Below are positions 1 to 7,629 of a stretch of DNA of 64,000 nt, piece after piece. Origin of the DNA: an uncultured Collinsella sp. Its GTDB lineage: Bacteria; Actinomycetota; Coriobacteriia; Coriobacteriales; Coriobacteriaceae. The DNA is taken from positions 78,984 to 142,983 of the forward strand of contig CABVDJ010000003.1 of the NCBI GenBank assembly GCA_902497025.1, given 5' to 3'. The position numbers and the translations under genes were made by a program. The notes under the pieces were generated by a model that saw only the letters and a list, made by a program, of their open reading frames with translations, had not been told where the DNA came from and did no database searches. Each line of letters opens with the position of its first letter. The first letter of the stretch is position 1.

Positions 1-1
1 T

Positions 2-970
2 ACCGACAACGACCCCGAGGGCATTGATATCAGCTCGACCGAGCTCGCCCGTCGCGGCACCACCAGCTGGCTGCCCACGACGTTCACCGATGGCGTTGAG
101 CAGATCAAGGATGCCTGCGCCGCCATCGCCCAGGCCGACGAGGGCCGCGGCCCCGACTTCTGCGGCGCCCGTATCCAGGGCATCTACCTGGAGGGTCCCT
201 TCTTTACCATGAAGCATGTGGGTGCGCAGAACCCCGCCTATCTGATCGACCCCTCCGAGGAGGTCTTCGACCAGTGGCAGGAGGCTGCCGGCGGACGCAT
301 CGTTAAGAGCGCCATGGCTGCCGAGCGCGACGGTGCTGCCGCCTACGCTGCCGCTCTGAACGCCAAGGGTGTCGTGACCAGCATCGGTCACTCCGACGCT
401 ACCTACGATGAGTGCGTCGCCGCCATCAACGCCGGTGCCAGCTGCTTTACGCACACCTACAACGGCCAGCGCGGCCTGCACCATCGCGAGCCCGGTGTCG
501 TGGGTGCCGCTATGACCACCCCCGAGACCTACGCCGAGATCATCTGCGACGGCAAGCACGTGAACCCTGCCGCCATCAAGGCACTGCTGCAGGCCAAGGG
601 CTGGCAGCACACGGTGCTTATTACCGATTGCCTGGGCTGCGGTGGCATGCCCGAGGGCAGCTACACCAGCGGTGGCATGGATGTCATCATGAAGGACAAC
701 CTGTGCTGGCTCGCCGACGGCAAGAGCATCGCCGGCTCGGTGCTCACGCTTGCCCAGGGAGTCAAGAACATCGTCGACTGGGGCATCGCCAGCGCCGATA
801 TCGCCATTCGCATGGCAACTGAGGTGCCGGCTCGCTCTGCACACATCGAGGATAAGTGCGGCAGCATCATGCCGGGTCGCGACGCCGACTTTGTCGTGTT
901 CGACCATGAGCTCACCCTCGTCGAGACGTATGTTGGCGGCCAGAGCGTCGGCAACGCCTTTACCGAGTAA
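2..970 (+). CDS. nagA: N-acetylglucosamine-6-phosphate deacetylase, 5' end outside window
   Basis: Cytosolic amidohydrolase that removes acetate from GlcNAc-6-P (or possibly GalNAc-6-P) before the amino sugar enters glycolysis. The frame is open from base 2, so the N-terminus lies upstream. Visible family blocks are TTFTDG, YLEGPFF, the metal-ligand segment GHSDATYDEC, the FTHTYNG block, the ITDCLG segment that replaces the usual ITDA, and the C-terminal GRDADFVVF stretch. lacX1 and lacC1 follow downstream, and a second copy of this gene's 3' end lies at 3690-3835. The context would also fit an AgaA-type role in galactosamine use, which cannot be settled here. Confidence 0.93.
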   Translation, partial: TDNDPEGIDISSTELARRGTTSWLPTTFTDGVEQIKDACAAIAQADEGRGPDFCGARIQGIYLEGPFFTMKHVGAQNPAYLIDPSEEVFDQWQEAAGGRIVKSAMAAERDGAAAYAAALNAKGVVTSIGHSDATYDECVAAINAGASCFTHTYNGQRGLHHREPGVVGAAMTTPETYAEIICDGKHVNPAAIKALLQAKGWQHTVLITDCLGCGGMPEGSYTSGGMDVIMKDNLCWLADGKSIAGSVLTLAQGVKNIVDWGIASADIAIRMATEVPARSAHIEDKCGSIMPGRDADFVVFDHELTLVETYVGGQSVGNAFTE

Positions 971-976
971 CGATAG

Positions 977-1014
977 AAAAAGACGGCGGGCCCGAATCTG
1001 CTCGGACCCGCCGT
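977..1014. terminator. terminator between nagA and flavodoxin gene
   Basis: Stem ACGGCGGG (983-990) pairs with CCCGCCGT (1007-1014). Read on the minus strand it is followed by TCTTTTTC, so it best ends the flavodoxin-like gene. It could also stop nagA transcripts. Confidence 0.7.
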
Positions 1015-1045
1015 ATGGGTTAAACGCTCAAAAGCACCTTTACAG

Positions 1046-1630
1046 TTACAGCTTGTTAGCGATCTTCTTTGCCGTGCGCTTGACGCCGGCCACGAGGCCT
1101 CCTGCAGGATGCTCCTTCTCGTAGGCTAGACGCTTCTCGCGCTTGGCGTACTCTTCGACGATGATGTCGCCATACTCGTCTTCGATCTTGTCGAAGAAAT
1201 CGACGGCGCCCTTAATTTCCTCAGCGGTCGGGTGTCCCTTTTGGACACCGCCGGTGAGTTTGAACGGCCCCCACGTATCAAAGCCGGGGCAGCCGTAGAC
1301 ACCCATAAAGATGGCCTGCCTCATGCGGCAGATGCCATCGATATCCTTGCCGTACCACTTGTTTTTGCCACCGTAGGTCATAAGGCCAAACACCTTGTCC
1401 TGCGGCTGCAGCACATTGGTGAGCACGCGTGCCATATCTTTGTCGATCTCGGAGTAATAGATGCCCGTGGCAACGCCGATCAGATGATATTCGTGCAGGT
1501 TGGGGTACTCGTTTTTACCGAGTGACTTCACGTCGAGGGTATCGATTTCGGGGTGCGCCTCGACGATGGCGTCCACGAGCTTTTTCGTATTGCCGTGGTG
1601 GCGTGAGGCATAAAGGATGATGGTTCGCAT
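1046..1630 (-). CDS. flavodoxin-like protein
   Basis: Predicted soluble FMN-binding electron carrier or flavodoxin-domain oxidoreductase, 194 aa. The N-terminus IILYASRHHGNTKKL matches the flavodoxin phosphate-binding loop, and LMTYGGKNKWYGKD resembles a flavin-contact loop. The C-terminus is a basic tail (VKRTAKKIANKL). The frame is open to 1966, but the start at 1630 is preferred because GAAAGG lies just upstream and the flavodoxin fold begins there. It is transcribed against its neighbours nagA and lacX1. Partner enzyme unknown. Confidence 0.8.
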   Translation of the reverse strand: MRTIILYASRHHGNTKKLVDAIVEAHPEIDTLDVKSLGKNEYPNLHEYHLIGVATGIYYSEIDKDMARVLTNVLQPQDKVFGLMTYGGKNKWYGKDIDGICRMRQAIFMGVYGCPGFDTWGPFKLTGGVQKGHPTAEEIKGAVDFFDKIEDEYGDIIVEEYAKREKRLAYEKEHPAGGLVAGVKRTAKKIANKL

Positions 1631-1787
1631 AAGAAGGCCTTTCAGCTGTAATTGCATCAATGTCTGTATGGTACCCCGTTGTATGGCTGGGATACCGGAC
1701 GCATCGATGAACGTGCGGGTTTGTCCTTTGGTTAGGGCCGAGACGGGTTCTTGCGAGCAAAAAAGCAGTTGTTCGAAAGGATGGGCA

Positions 1788-2669
1788 ATGGAATACGCTC
1801 TCTCCAACGATTCGATTTCTATTAAGGTGTCCACGGCCGGCGGCTCGTTTACCTCGATTGAGGCCGACGGTCGCGAGTATTTGTGGCAGGGCGATCCCGC
1901 CGTGTGGTCCGGCCAGGCGCCGATTTGCTTCCCGATTTGCGGAGGCTTGCGTGACAACAACGCCATGACGTTTGCCGGGCATCATGTAAAGCTCGCTCGC
2001 CACGGGTTTGCGCGCAAACAGGAGTGGAAGCTGCTGAGCCAGAGCGAGAACGAGCTGGCGATGTGCCTGGATTCGGAGGATAACGCGGCGCTGCTGAGCG
2101 ATTATCCCTACCCGTTTAAGCTTGTCGCTCGTTATACGCTCGAGGACGCTGCTGTGCGCGTCTCCTATGAGGTGACCAACGAGGGTACCGAGGACATGCC
2201 GTTCTTTATCGGCGGTCATCCCGGCTTTAGGTGTCCGCTCGATGAGGGCGAGGCCTATACGGACTACGAGTTGCGCTTTGAGAAAGACGAGGCTGCGGAG
2301 CTTTGCACCGCTGTCCCTTCGACTGGCTTGATTGACGTGGCAAACCGCTCCAAGAACCCCATGGTGGGGAAGACGCTGCCTCTGTCACATGAGCTCTTCG
2401 ATTTTGCGGAGACCATCTTTGACGTGCTCGAGAGCCGTCAGGTCACGCTTTCCAAAAAGGGCGAGGACAAGGGCGTCCGCCTGAGCTTCGAGGGCTTCCC
2501 ATATCTCATTGTGTGGAGCAAGCCCGAGGGCGATTTTGTGGCGGTTGAGCCTTGGGGCGGTCTTTCGACCTGTTCCGATGAGGACGATGTGCTTGAGCAT
2601 AAGCGCGGCTGCCTTGTCGCCAAGCCCAAGGAGACCGTCGTTCGCTCGTTCACGATTGAGATTCTGTAA
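1788..2669 (+). CDS. lacX: LacX-like aldose 1-epimerase family protein (copy 1)
   Basis: Galactose mutarotase-fold protein, 293 aa, resembling LacX from lactococcal lac operons; its exact substrate there is unproven. It shows EYLWQGDP, APICFPICGGLR, the catalytic-type RHGFARK segment (RHGF), GGHPGF and FVAVEPWGGLS. The start at 1788 follows GAAAGG by 7 nt; the frame extends upstream without support. It lies 59 nt before lacC1, likely as one transcript. A close paralogue with the same length and partner lies at 27444-28325. Confidence 0.88.
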   Translation: MEYALSNDSISIKVSTAGGSFTSIEADGREYLWQGDPAVWSGQAPICFPICGGLRDNNAMTFAGHHVKLARHGFARKQEWKLLSQSENELAMCLDSEDNAALLSDYPYPFKLVARYTLEDAAVRVSYEVTNEGTEDMPFFIGGHPGFRCPLDEGEAYTDYELRFEKDEAAELCTAVPSTGLIDVANRSKNPMVGKTLPLSHELFDFAETIFDVLESRQVTLSKKGEDKGVRLSFEGFPYLIVWSKPEGDFVAVEPWGGLSTCSDEDDVLEHKRGCLVAKPKETVVRSFTIEIL

Positions 2670-2728
2670 TTCCGTTTTGTCGACTCGTATCGCGAGGCAC
2701 AAGGAGCCTGCGAGATAAGGAGCTAAAA

Positions 2729-3664
2729 ATGATCCTCACCGTTACGATGAACCCGTCTGTCGATACGCGCTATCAGCTCGATGAGCTCGTCATCGACGAC
2801 GTCAACCGTGTGACGCCCGAAAAGACCGCCGGCGGCAAGGGCCTCAACGTGGCCCGTGTCCTTGGTCAGTTGGGCGACGACGTTGTGGCAACCGGCCTGC
2901 TTGGTGGCCATATGGGCGCCTATATGGCCGAGCTCATGGACGCTAACGGCATTAAGAATGATTTTGTGCCCATCAAGGGCGAGACTCGCATTTGCCTCAA
3001 CATCCTCCACGCCGGCAACCAGACCGAGCTGCTCGAGAGCGGCCCGACGATTGCCCCCGAGGAGCTCGATGCCTTTACCACCAAGTTTACCGAGCTTGCG
3101 AGCAAGGCCGATGTCGTTACCATCTCGGGTTCGCTGCCCCGCGGCGTCGAGGCGGACTACTACGCCAAGATCACGGGCATTGCCGAGAACGCCGGCGCCA
3201 AGGTGCTGCTCGATACCTCGGGTGCCTCGCTCGAGGCCGCCCTTAAGTCCGAAATTAAGCCCGAGCTGGTCAAGCCTAACCTGACCGAGATTAACGGCCT
3301 TCTGGGCACGAGCTTTACCACCGACGATGTGGACGAGCTCCGCGCCGCACTTGCCTCTGACGCCCGCTTCTCCGATATCCCTTGGGTCGTCGTGTCCATG
3401 GGTGCCGCCGGTTCCGTGGGCTTCCACAATGGTCGTGCGTTCCGCGCAAAGACGCCCGATATCCCTGCCGTTAACGCAACAGGCTCTGGCGACTCCACTA
3501 TCGCAGGCTTCGCGCATGCCATCGCTGCTGGCGCAGACGACGAGACGGTGCTGCGTACCGCCAACACTTGCGGCAAGCTCAACGCCATGGATCCTATGAC
3601 CGGCCATCTGGTTATGGACCGTTGGGACGAGGTCTATAACGGCGTTGTCGTAACCGAGCTGTAA
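2729..3664 (+). CDS. lacC: tagatose-6-phosphate kinase, PfkB family (copy 1)
   Basis: Likely converts tagatose-6-P to tagatose-1,6-bisphosphate in the lactose/galactose-6-P pathway; 311 aa. PfkB signature 1 is AGGKGLNVARVL and signature 2 is NATGSGDSTIAGF with the catalytic GSGD. The opening MILTVTMNPSVD and the ending VVVTEL match LacC more than 1-phosphofructokinase, although FruK activity cannot be excluded. RBS TAAGGAG precedes the ATG. A near-identical paralogue is at 28379-29314. Confidence 0.88.
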   Translation: MILTVTMNPSVDTRYQLDELVIDDVNRVTPEKTAGGKGLNVARVLGQLGDDVVATGLLGGHMGAYMAELMDANGIKNDFVPIKGETRICLNILHAGNQTELLESGPTIAPEELDAFTTKFTELASKADVVTISGSLPRGVEADYYAKITGIAENAGAKVLLDTSGASLEAALKSEIKPELVKPNLTEINGLLGTSFTTDDVDELRAALASDARFSDIPWVVVSMGAAGSVGFHNGRAFRAKTPDIPAVNATGSGDSTIAGFAHAIAAGADDETVLRTANTCGKLNAMDPMTGHLVMDRWDEVYNGVVVTEL

Positions 3665-3689
3665 GAGTTTGGATTGCGCCTCGATATTG

Positions 3690-3835
3690 CTCGCTTCCTG
3701 TTCGTCCGCGTAGACGACAAGTGCGGTAGCATTATGCCGGGGCGCGACGCCGACTTTGTCGTGTTCAATCCCGACCTTACCCTGGTCGAGACGTATGTGG
3801 GCGGCAACAGCGTCGGTAACGCGTTTACCGAGTAG
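3690..3835 (+). pseudogene. nagA 3'-end remnant
   Basis: In the frame ending at TAG 3833-3835, about 40 codons read DKCGSIMPGRDADFVVF, then a stretch ending GNAFTE. This closely matches the last codons of the intact nagA at 856-970. No start or RBS precedes it and the homology fades around 3690. It directly follows lacC1, so it looks like a scar of a tandem duplication or of insertion of the lacX-lacC unit between two nagA copies. Confidence 0.8.
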
Positions 3836-3867
3836 CTGCCAAAGTGACGATCCGAGAGGGGATTTAG

Positions 3868-4341
3868 ATGATTTACGGTGCATTAGGCGATATCGAGGAG
3901 TACCGCGGAATGCTCAAGGGCCTCGACGTGCTGATCGACTGGCTCGAGGAGAACGACCCAGCGGAGCTCGAGGTCGGCAGCCATCCGATTCTGGGCGACA
4001 AGGTCTATGCGAACGTCATGGCTCCCACGACGCGTCCCGAGGCCGAGGCTCACTATGAGACGCATCAGCGCTATCACGACCTGCAGATCGACGTCGAGGG
4101 TCGCGAGGCCTTTAAGGTTGCCACGGGCAGCCTGACGCTGGTCCAGGAGTTTGACGAGAAGGACGACTACGATCTGGTCGATTCCGACACTTCGATCGCC
4201 GGCGATCTGGCAGACGACAAGTTTGCGCTGTTCGTTGCCGGCGAGCCTCACATGCCCACGCTCGAGTTCCCGGGCGATGGCGCGCAGCCGGTCAAGAAGA
4301 TCTGCTTTAAGCTGCTTGCAGACGCTTACTGGGAGGAGTAA
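3868..4341 (+). CDS. YhcH/YjgK/YiaL family protein (EbgC/NanQ-like)
   Basis: Cupin-like protein of 157 aa in the family that includes the beta subunit of Ebg beta-galactosidase and the sialic-acid anomerase NanQ; likely a cytosolic sugar anomerase or processing protein. It shows the family pattern HQRYHDLQIDVEG, then FAGEPHMP-like and VKKICFKL segments. GAGAGGGGA lies upstream of the ATG. Position beside nagA and lacXC suggests amino-sugar or galactoside catabolism. Substrate not determinable from sequence. Confidence 0.88.
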   Translation: MIYGALGDIEEYRGMLKGLDVLIDWLEENDPAELEVGSHPILGDKVYANVMAPTTRPEAEAHYETHQRYHDLQIDVEGREAFKVATGSLTLVQEFDEKDDYDLVDSDTSIAGDLADDKFALFVAGEPHMPTLEFPGDGAQPVKKICFKLLADAYWEE

Positions 4342-4514
4342 CGAGCCGCTCGGCTGAGCTGTTCGTTTTGCGAGCGTTATCCCTTGGAGGAACGCGCTTG
4401 GGCCCCGCTGATCGCGGTTCCTTTGGGGATTGCGGTTGGCGGGGCTTTTGTTGAGTAGGAGAGTTTCCGGCGGCGTTGTGCTTGGATTGGCGGAAGCGCG
4501 CCCGAAATCAGCAA

Positions 4515-4538
4515 CAAAAAAGCCGCCCGAAGGCGGCT
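4515..4538 (-). terminator. terminator of tRNA-Thr
   Basis: AGCCGCC (4521-4527) pairs with GGCGGCT (4532-4538). Read on the minus strand the stem is followed by six T. Confidence 0.85.
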
Positions 4539-4549
4539 ATCTTGTGCAA

Positions 4550-4625
4550 TGGAGCCAGCGACCGGGCTCGAACCGGTGACCCCCGCTTTACGAGAGCGGT
4601 GCTCTACCAACTGAGCTACGCTGGC
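4550..4625 (-). tRNA. tRNA-Thr (anticodon CGT)
   Basis: The minus strand folds as a complete 76-nt cloverleaf with encoded CCA end: acceptor GCCAGCG/CGCTGGC, D-arm containing AGCTCAGTTGGTAGAGC, anticodon stem CCGCT/AGCGG around loop CTCGTAA (anticodon CGT), and T-loop GGTTCGAGCC. A terminator follows at 4515-4538, so it is a single-gene transcript. Confidence 0.96.
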
Positions 4626-4782
4626 GGCCATGTGATGGCGCAACTGAGGCGTCAACGGCTGTCTATGATACGGGACATCGCAAATCCGCGCAAGTGTTCT
4701 GACGGCTTTTCTCACTTTAAATGCACTAATATTGGAGACGCGATGTCTTGCTCTTACGGGTCTCAAACAGAATGGGGCAGCG

Positions 4783-5277
4783 ATGACTCAACCCAAGATT
4801 CTTCTCGCACGCATCGACGACCGTTTCATTTACGGACAAGACGTTGAGCTGTGGAACGAAGCCGTGGGTTCCAACCTTGTCCTAATCGTCAACGATGAGA
4901 TCGCGGCAGATTCGCGCCAATGGGCACCCATGAGGGTGGCGGCGCCAGAAGGCGTTTGGACGCGGTTTTTCTCGGTGCAAAGGACCATCGACGTCATTCA
5001 TACCGCAACGCCTCGCCAATTGATTCTGATCATGGTGGCCTCACCCTCCGATGCGCTCGCGCTGGTTAAGGGCGGTGTGCCGATCACCAAGATCAGCATT
5101 GGTCATATGCAGGCAGGGGAGGGCAAGCGTCCCGCAACGCCCGCAGTTGCCGTAGACGACACAGACGTCGCTGTTCTCAGAGAGCTGCAAAAGCTCGGCA
5201 TAGAACTAGAAATCCGCTATCTCCCCAGCTCCAATCCCGACCCCATTCAACGAGTCATTGGGGACGTTCTTAAATGA
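4783..5277 (+). CDS. orphan mannose-family PTS EIIB-like protein lacking the phospho-His
   Basis: 164 aa. It matches the mannose/sorbose EIIB fold across its length: KILLARIDDR, LVLIVNDEIAAD, KGGVPITKISIGHM and KLGIELEIRYLP. The phosphorylated histidine of the canonical R-I-D-D-R-L-I-H-G-Q motif is tyrosine here (RIDDRFIYGQ), so phosphotransfer by that site is unlikely. No EIIA, EIIC or EIID gene is adjacent. The start at 4783 is chosen because the fold begins there; a TTG at 4732 is also in frame. The last codons, VIGDVLK and the stop, lie inside a repeat arm (5253-5283). It may be a sensor or regulatory relic. Confidence 0.8.
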   Translation: MTQPKILLARIDDRFIYGQDVELWNEAVGSNLVLIVNDEIAADSRQWAPMRVAAPEGVWTRFFSVQRTIDVIHTATPRQLILIMVASPSDALALVKGGVPITKISIGHMQAGEGKRPATPAVAVDDTDVAVLRELQKLGIELEIRYLPSSNPDPIQRVIGDVLK

Positions 5278-5432
5278 CTAGTCAAACGGGACACCCTTGG
5301 CACTTGGGGACGTTCCTTATGTGCCGGCCTTTTAGGAACGTCCCCAAGTGTCGGCAGATTGGGACACTTCTTCTCGCCAAACGTTAAAGACTGTCCCCAA
5401 CGACTAGTCATTTAAGAACGTCCCCAATGACT
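5253..5432. repeat. nested palindromic repeat, GGGGACGTTCTTAA family
   Basis: A perfect 31-bp inverted repeat (5253-5283 with 5402-5432) encloses a second perfect 17-bp inverted repeat (5301-5317 with 5334-5350). Outer arms contain GGGGACGTTCTTAAATGAC and end in the palindrome GACTAGTC; inner arms contain a variant, GGGGACGTTCCT. Related elements occur at 24497-24540, 29551-29606 and 59561-59595. Confidence 0.88.
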
Positions 5433-5437
5433 AGGTA

Positions 5438-5473
5438 GCAAAGCGCCCGTCGGCGGTGGTGCCGGCGGGCGCT
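5438..5473 (-). terminator. terminator of galM
   Basis: AGCGCCCGTCGGC (5442-5454) pairs with GCCGGCGGGCGCT (5461-5473) with one wobble. Read on the minus strand it is followed by a short TTTG tail. Confidence 0.6.
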
Positions 5474-5499
5474 GCTGTGCGATATGTTGCGTTGTGGGC

Positions 5500-6552
5500 T
5501 TAGTGCCTCATAAAGTGGTACTCGATCACATTGCTGTAGGGGTGACCCGGGCCCACGATGCCCTGCGGGAACAGCGGCTGGTGCGGCGTGTCGGGGAACA
5601 TCTCTGCCTCGAGGGCAAAGCCGGCGCCCCAGCCATAGTTGGCATCGTCCTTGGCGTGCTCGTCGCCCAGCCAGTTGCCGGTGTAGAGCTGCACGCCCGG
5701 TGCGGTGGTGTAGTAGTCTAACTCACGACCGGTCCACATCTCCTCGACGTGCATCGCGCGGCGCAGATTACGGCCGTACTGATAGCCATCGATGCACAGA
5801 CAGTGATCGTAGCCACGGGCCTGCTTAATCTGCGGATCGTCGGCCTCCATGCCGGGAGCGACGGGGCGCAGCTCGCGAAAGTCAAACGGCGTTCCCTCGA
5901 CCGGAGCAATCTCGCCGGTGGGGATGTTCTGCTCGTTAATGGGCAGGTAGTGAGCAGCGTTGGCAACAAAGAAGTGCTCACAGTCCATGCCGGCGTTATG
6001 ACCGGCAAGGTTAAAGTACGTGTGGTTGGTCATGGACACGTAGGTGGCACGGTCGCTCTCGCAGCCATACTCGATACGGAAACGTCCAGTGCGCGTCACG
6101 GTGAACACGGCCGCAAAGGTACGGTTGCCGGGCAGGCCCAGCTCGCCATCCTCAAGCGAGGTGGTCATGCGCACGGCATTGTGGACCTCGTCGAGCTCAA
6201 CATCCCATACGCGCTTGTGCAGGCCGTGCTCAAGATCGCTGTGCAGGTTGTTGACGCCTTCGTTGGCCGGCATATGCCAGTCCGTGCCGTCGATGGTGAT
6301 TGTGGCGCCCGCGGTGCGGTTTGCCACGGGGCCGATAGTCGCGCCAAAGCAGGCGGGGTTGTCAAAGTAATCCTCGAGCTTATCGAAGCCCAGCACCACA
6401 TCGCGCACGTTGCCGGGAATGTCGGGCACATCGATACCCAGCACGGTGGCGCCATAGTCCATAATGCGAACGCAGATCTCGGGCCCGTTGAGGGTGTAAC
6501 GATGAACGGGGGTACCGCACGGCGCGGTGCCGAAAAGCTCGGAAGTGATCAT
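5500..6552 (-). CDS. galM: aldose 1-epimerase (galactose mutarotase)
   Basis: Interconverts alpha and beta anomers of free hexoses, supplying alpha-galactose to GalK; 350 aa, usual length. It shows GFDKLEDY, CFGATIGPVANRTAG, the NNLHSD segment, the catalytic-type NHTYFNLAGH block, the YDHCLC segment and the C-terminal EAEMFPDTPHQPLFP block. The ATG at 6552 is chosen because AGGAACC lies upstream; the open frame extends to 6612. It is divergent from the DeoR-type gene at 6758 and distant from galTK. Confidence 0.94.
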   Translation of the reverse strand: MITSELFGTAPCGTPVHRYTLNGPEICVRIMDYGATVLGIDVPDIPGNVRDVVLGFDKLEDYFDNPACFGATIGPVANRTAGATITIDGTDWHMPANEGVNNLHSDLEHGLHKRVWDVELDEVHNAVRMTTSLEDGELGLPGNRTFAAVFTVTRTGRFRIEYGCESDRATYVSMTNHTYFNLAGHNAGMDCEHFFVANAAHYLPINEQNIPTGEIAPVEGTPFDFRELRPVAPGMEADDPQIKQARGYDHCLCIDGYQYGRNLRRAMHVEEMWTGRELDYYTTAPGVQLYTGNWLGDEHAKDDANYGWGAGFALEAEMFPDTPHQPLFPQGIVGPGHPYSNVIEYHFMRH

Positions 6553-6706
6553 TTGGTTCCTAACATCGAGGTATTTCCGACAAACTGTAGCGCGAACAGG
6601 CGAGATTATCACTACACCCCACTAAAGCAGGGGGTATTTTTCTCAAAAAAGTGATGATTGGAGCTGTGCGGGCGTTCATTTTTGACGCGCGCGGGTCTGA
6701 TACAAT

Positions 6707-6728
6707 TTGTTCGTTATTGTTTGAATTG
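6707..6728 (+). promoter_or_regulatory. putative LacR-type operator upstream of deoR-like gene
   Basis: The segment TGTTCGTTATTGTTTGAAT closely resembles segments upstream of lacF (23885-23905) and lacA (25845-25865). It lies just ahead of the DeoR-type gene, consistent with autoregulation. This is inference from shared sequence and context. Confidence 0.45.
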
Positions 6729-6757
6729 ACGTGAGCGTGGAACAGCGAGGACTCATC

Positions 6758-7522
6758 GTGATTAAGGCAGAGCGACAGGATAAGGTTCGTCAGCTGCTCG
6801 AGGAACAGGGAACGGTCTCGGTTAAAGAGATTTCCGATGCGTTAGGCGTCTCGGATATGACGATTCGCCGCGATCTTGAGGAGCTTGCGAGCCTAGGCGA
6901 GATCGAGCGCGTGCACGGCGGCGCCCGCAGTGCACAGGGCCGTCCCCACGCTATGTTGCGCCATGAGTATTCGCACAGCGAAAAGCGCACTAAGCATGCC
7001 GAGGAAAAACTGCAGATTGCGCGCCGTGCTGTGGAGCTTATCGAGGAGGGCTCGACCATCTTTTTGGGTACGGGCACCACGGTTGAGAAGATGGCCTCGA
7101 TGCTGCCGGCGTTTCGCCTGCGCATTGTGACCAATTCGCTTTCGGTGTTTAACCTGCTCGAGGCGCGCGAAGACTGCGACCTGTGCCTGGTGGGCGGCAT
7201 GTACCGTCGCCGCACCGCCGCTTTTGTGGGACCAACGGCCGAGGATACCCTGCGTGCGCTGGGCATCGACGCGGCGTTTATCGGTGCCAACGGCATTCTG
7301 GACGGCGACGTGTCTACATCCAATATGGATGAGGGTCGTATCCAGCAGCTCGCCTTTAGCAAGGCCGACTCGCGCTATCTGATTGCCGATTCCAGCAAGA
7401 TTGGCAAGCGCGACTTCTACACCTTCTGTCGCTTGGACAGCCTGGACGCCGTGGTGTGCGAGCCGAGTATCGCCGCCGAGGATCGTGTCGCCATCGAGGA
7501 GCACACGCAGGTCATCTGCTAA
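6758..7522 (+). CDS. DeoR/GlpR-family transcriptional repressor (candidate LacR)
   Basis: DNA-binding repressor sensing a phosphorylated sugar, 254 aa from this start. The N-terminal winged helix contains VSVKEISDALGVSDMTIRRDLEEL. The C-terminal sugar-isomerase-like DeoR domain shows FLGTGTTVEKM, IVTNS, VGGMYRRRTAAFVGP and DSSKIGK. GTG 6758 is chosen because GCGAGG lies 7 nt upstream; an in-frame GTG at 6731 is possible. Its promoter shares a sequence with lacF and lacA, so a role as the tagatose-6-P-responsive LacR is proposed but unproven. Confidence 0.88.
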   Translation: MIKAERQDKVRQLLEEQGTVSVKEISDALGVSDMTIRRDLEELASLGEIERVHGGARSAQGRPHAMLRHEYSHSEKRTKHAEEKLQIARRAVELIEEGSTIFLGTGTTVEKMASMLPAFRLRIVTNSLSVFNLLEAREDCDLCLVGGMYRRRTAAFVGPTAEDTLRALGIDAAFIGANGILDGDVSTSNMDEGRIQQLAFSKADSRYLIADSSKIGKRDFYTFCRLDSLDAVVCEPSIAAEDRVAIEEHTQVIC

Positions 7523-7546
7523 CTAGCGCAGCAGACGATACTTCTG

Positions 7547-7570
7547 CCCCTGCCGGCGCAGGGGTTATCG
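7547..7570 (+). terminator. weak hairpin terminator after deoR-like gene
   Basis: CCCCTGC (7547-7553) pairs with GCAGGGG (7558-7564) around CGGC, followed by TTATCGCTT. The T content is poor. Confidence 0.45.
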
Positions 7571-7629
7571 CTTCACAATGACGCGTAAATAACTTTGGGC
7601 AACAAGGATGAGGCTATTCTGGGATATGA

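Noticed and set aside
4377..4766. 129-codon minus-strand frame across the tRNA
   Set aside because: Its peptide contains the SVAQLVEHRSRKAGVTGSSPV type sequence, a well-known artefact of translating tRNA genes.
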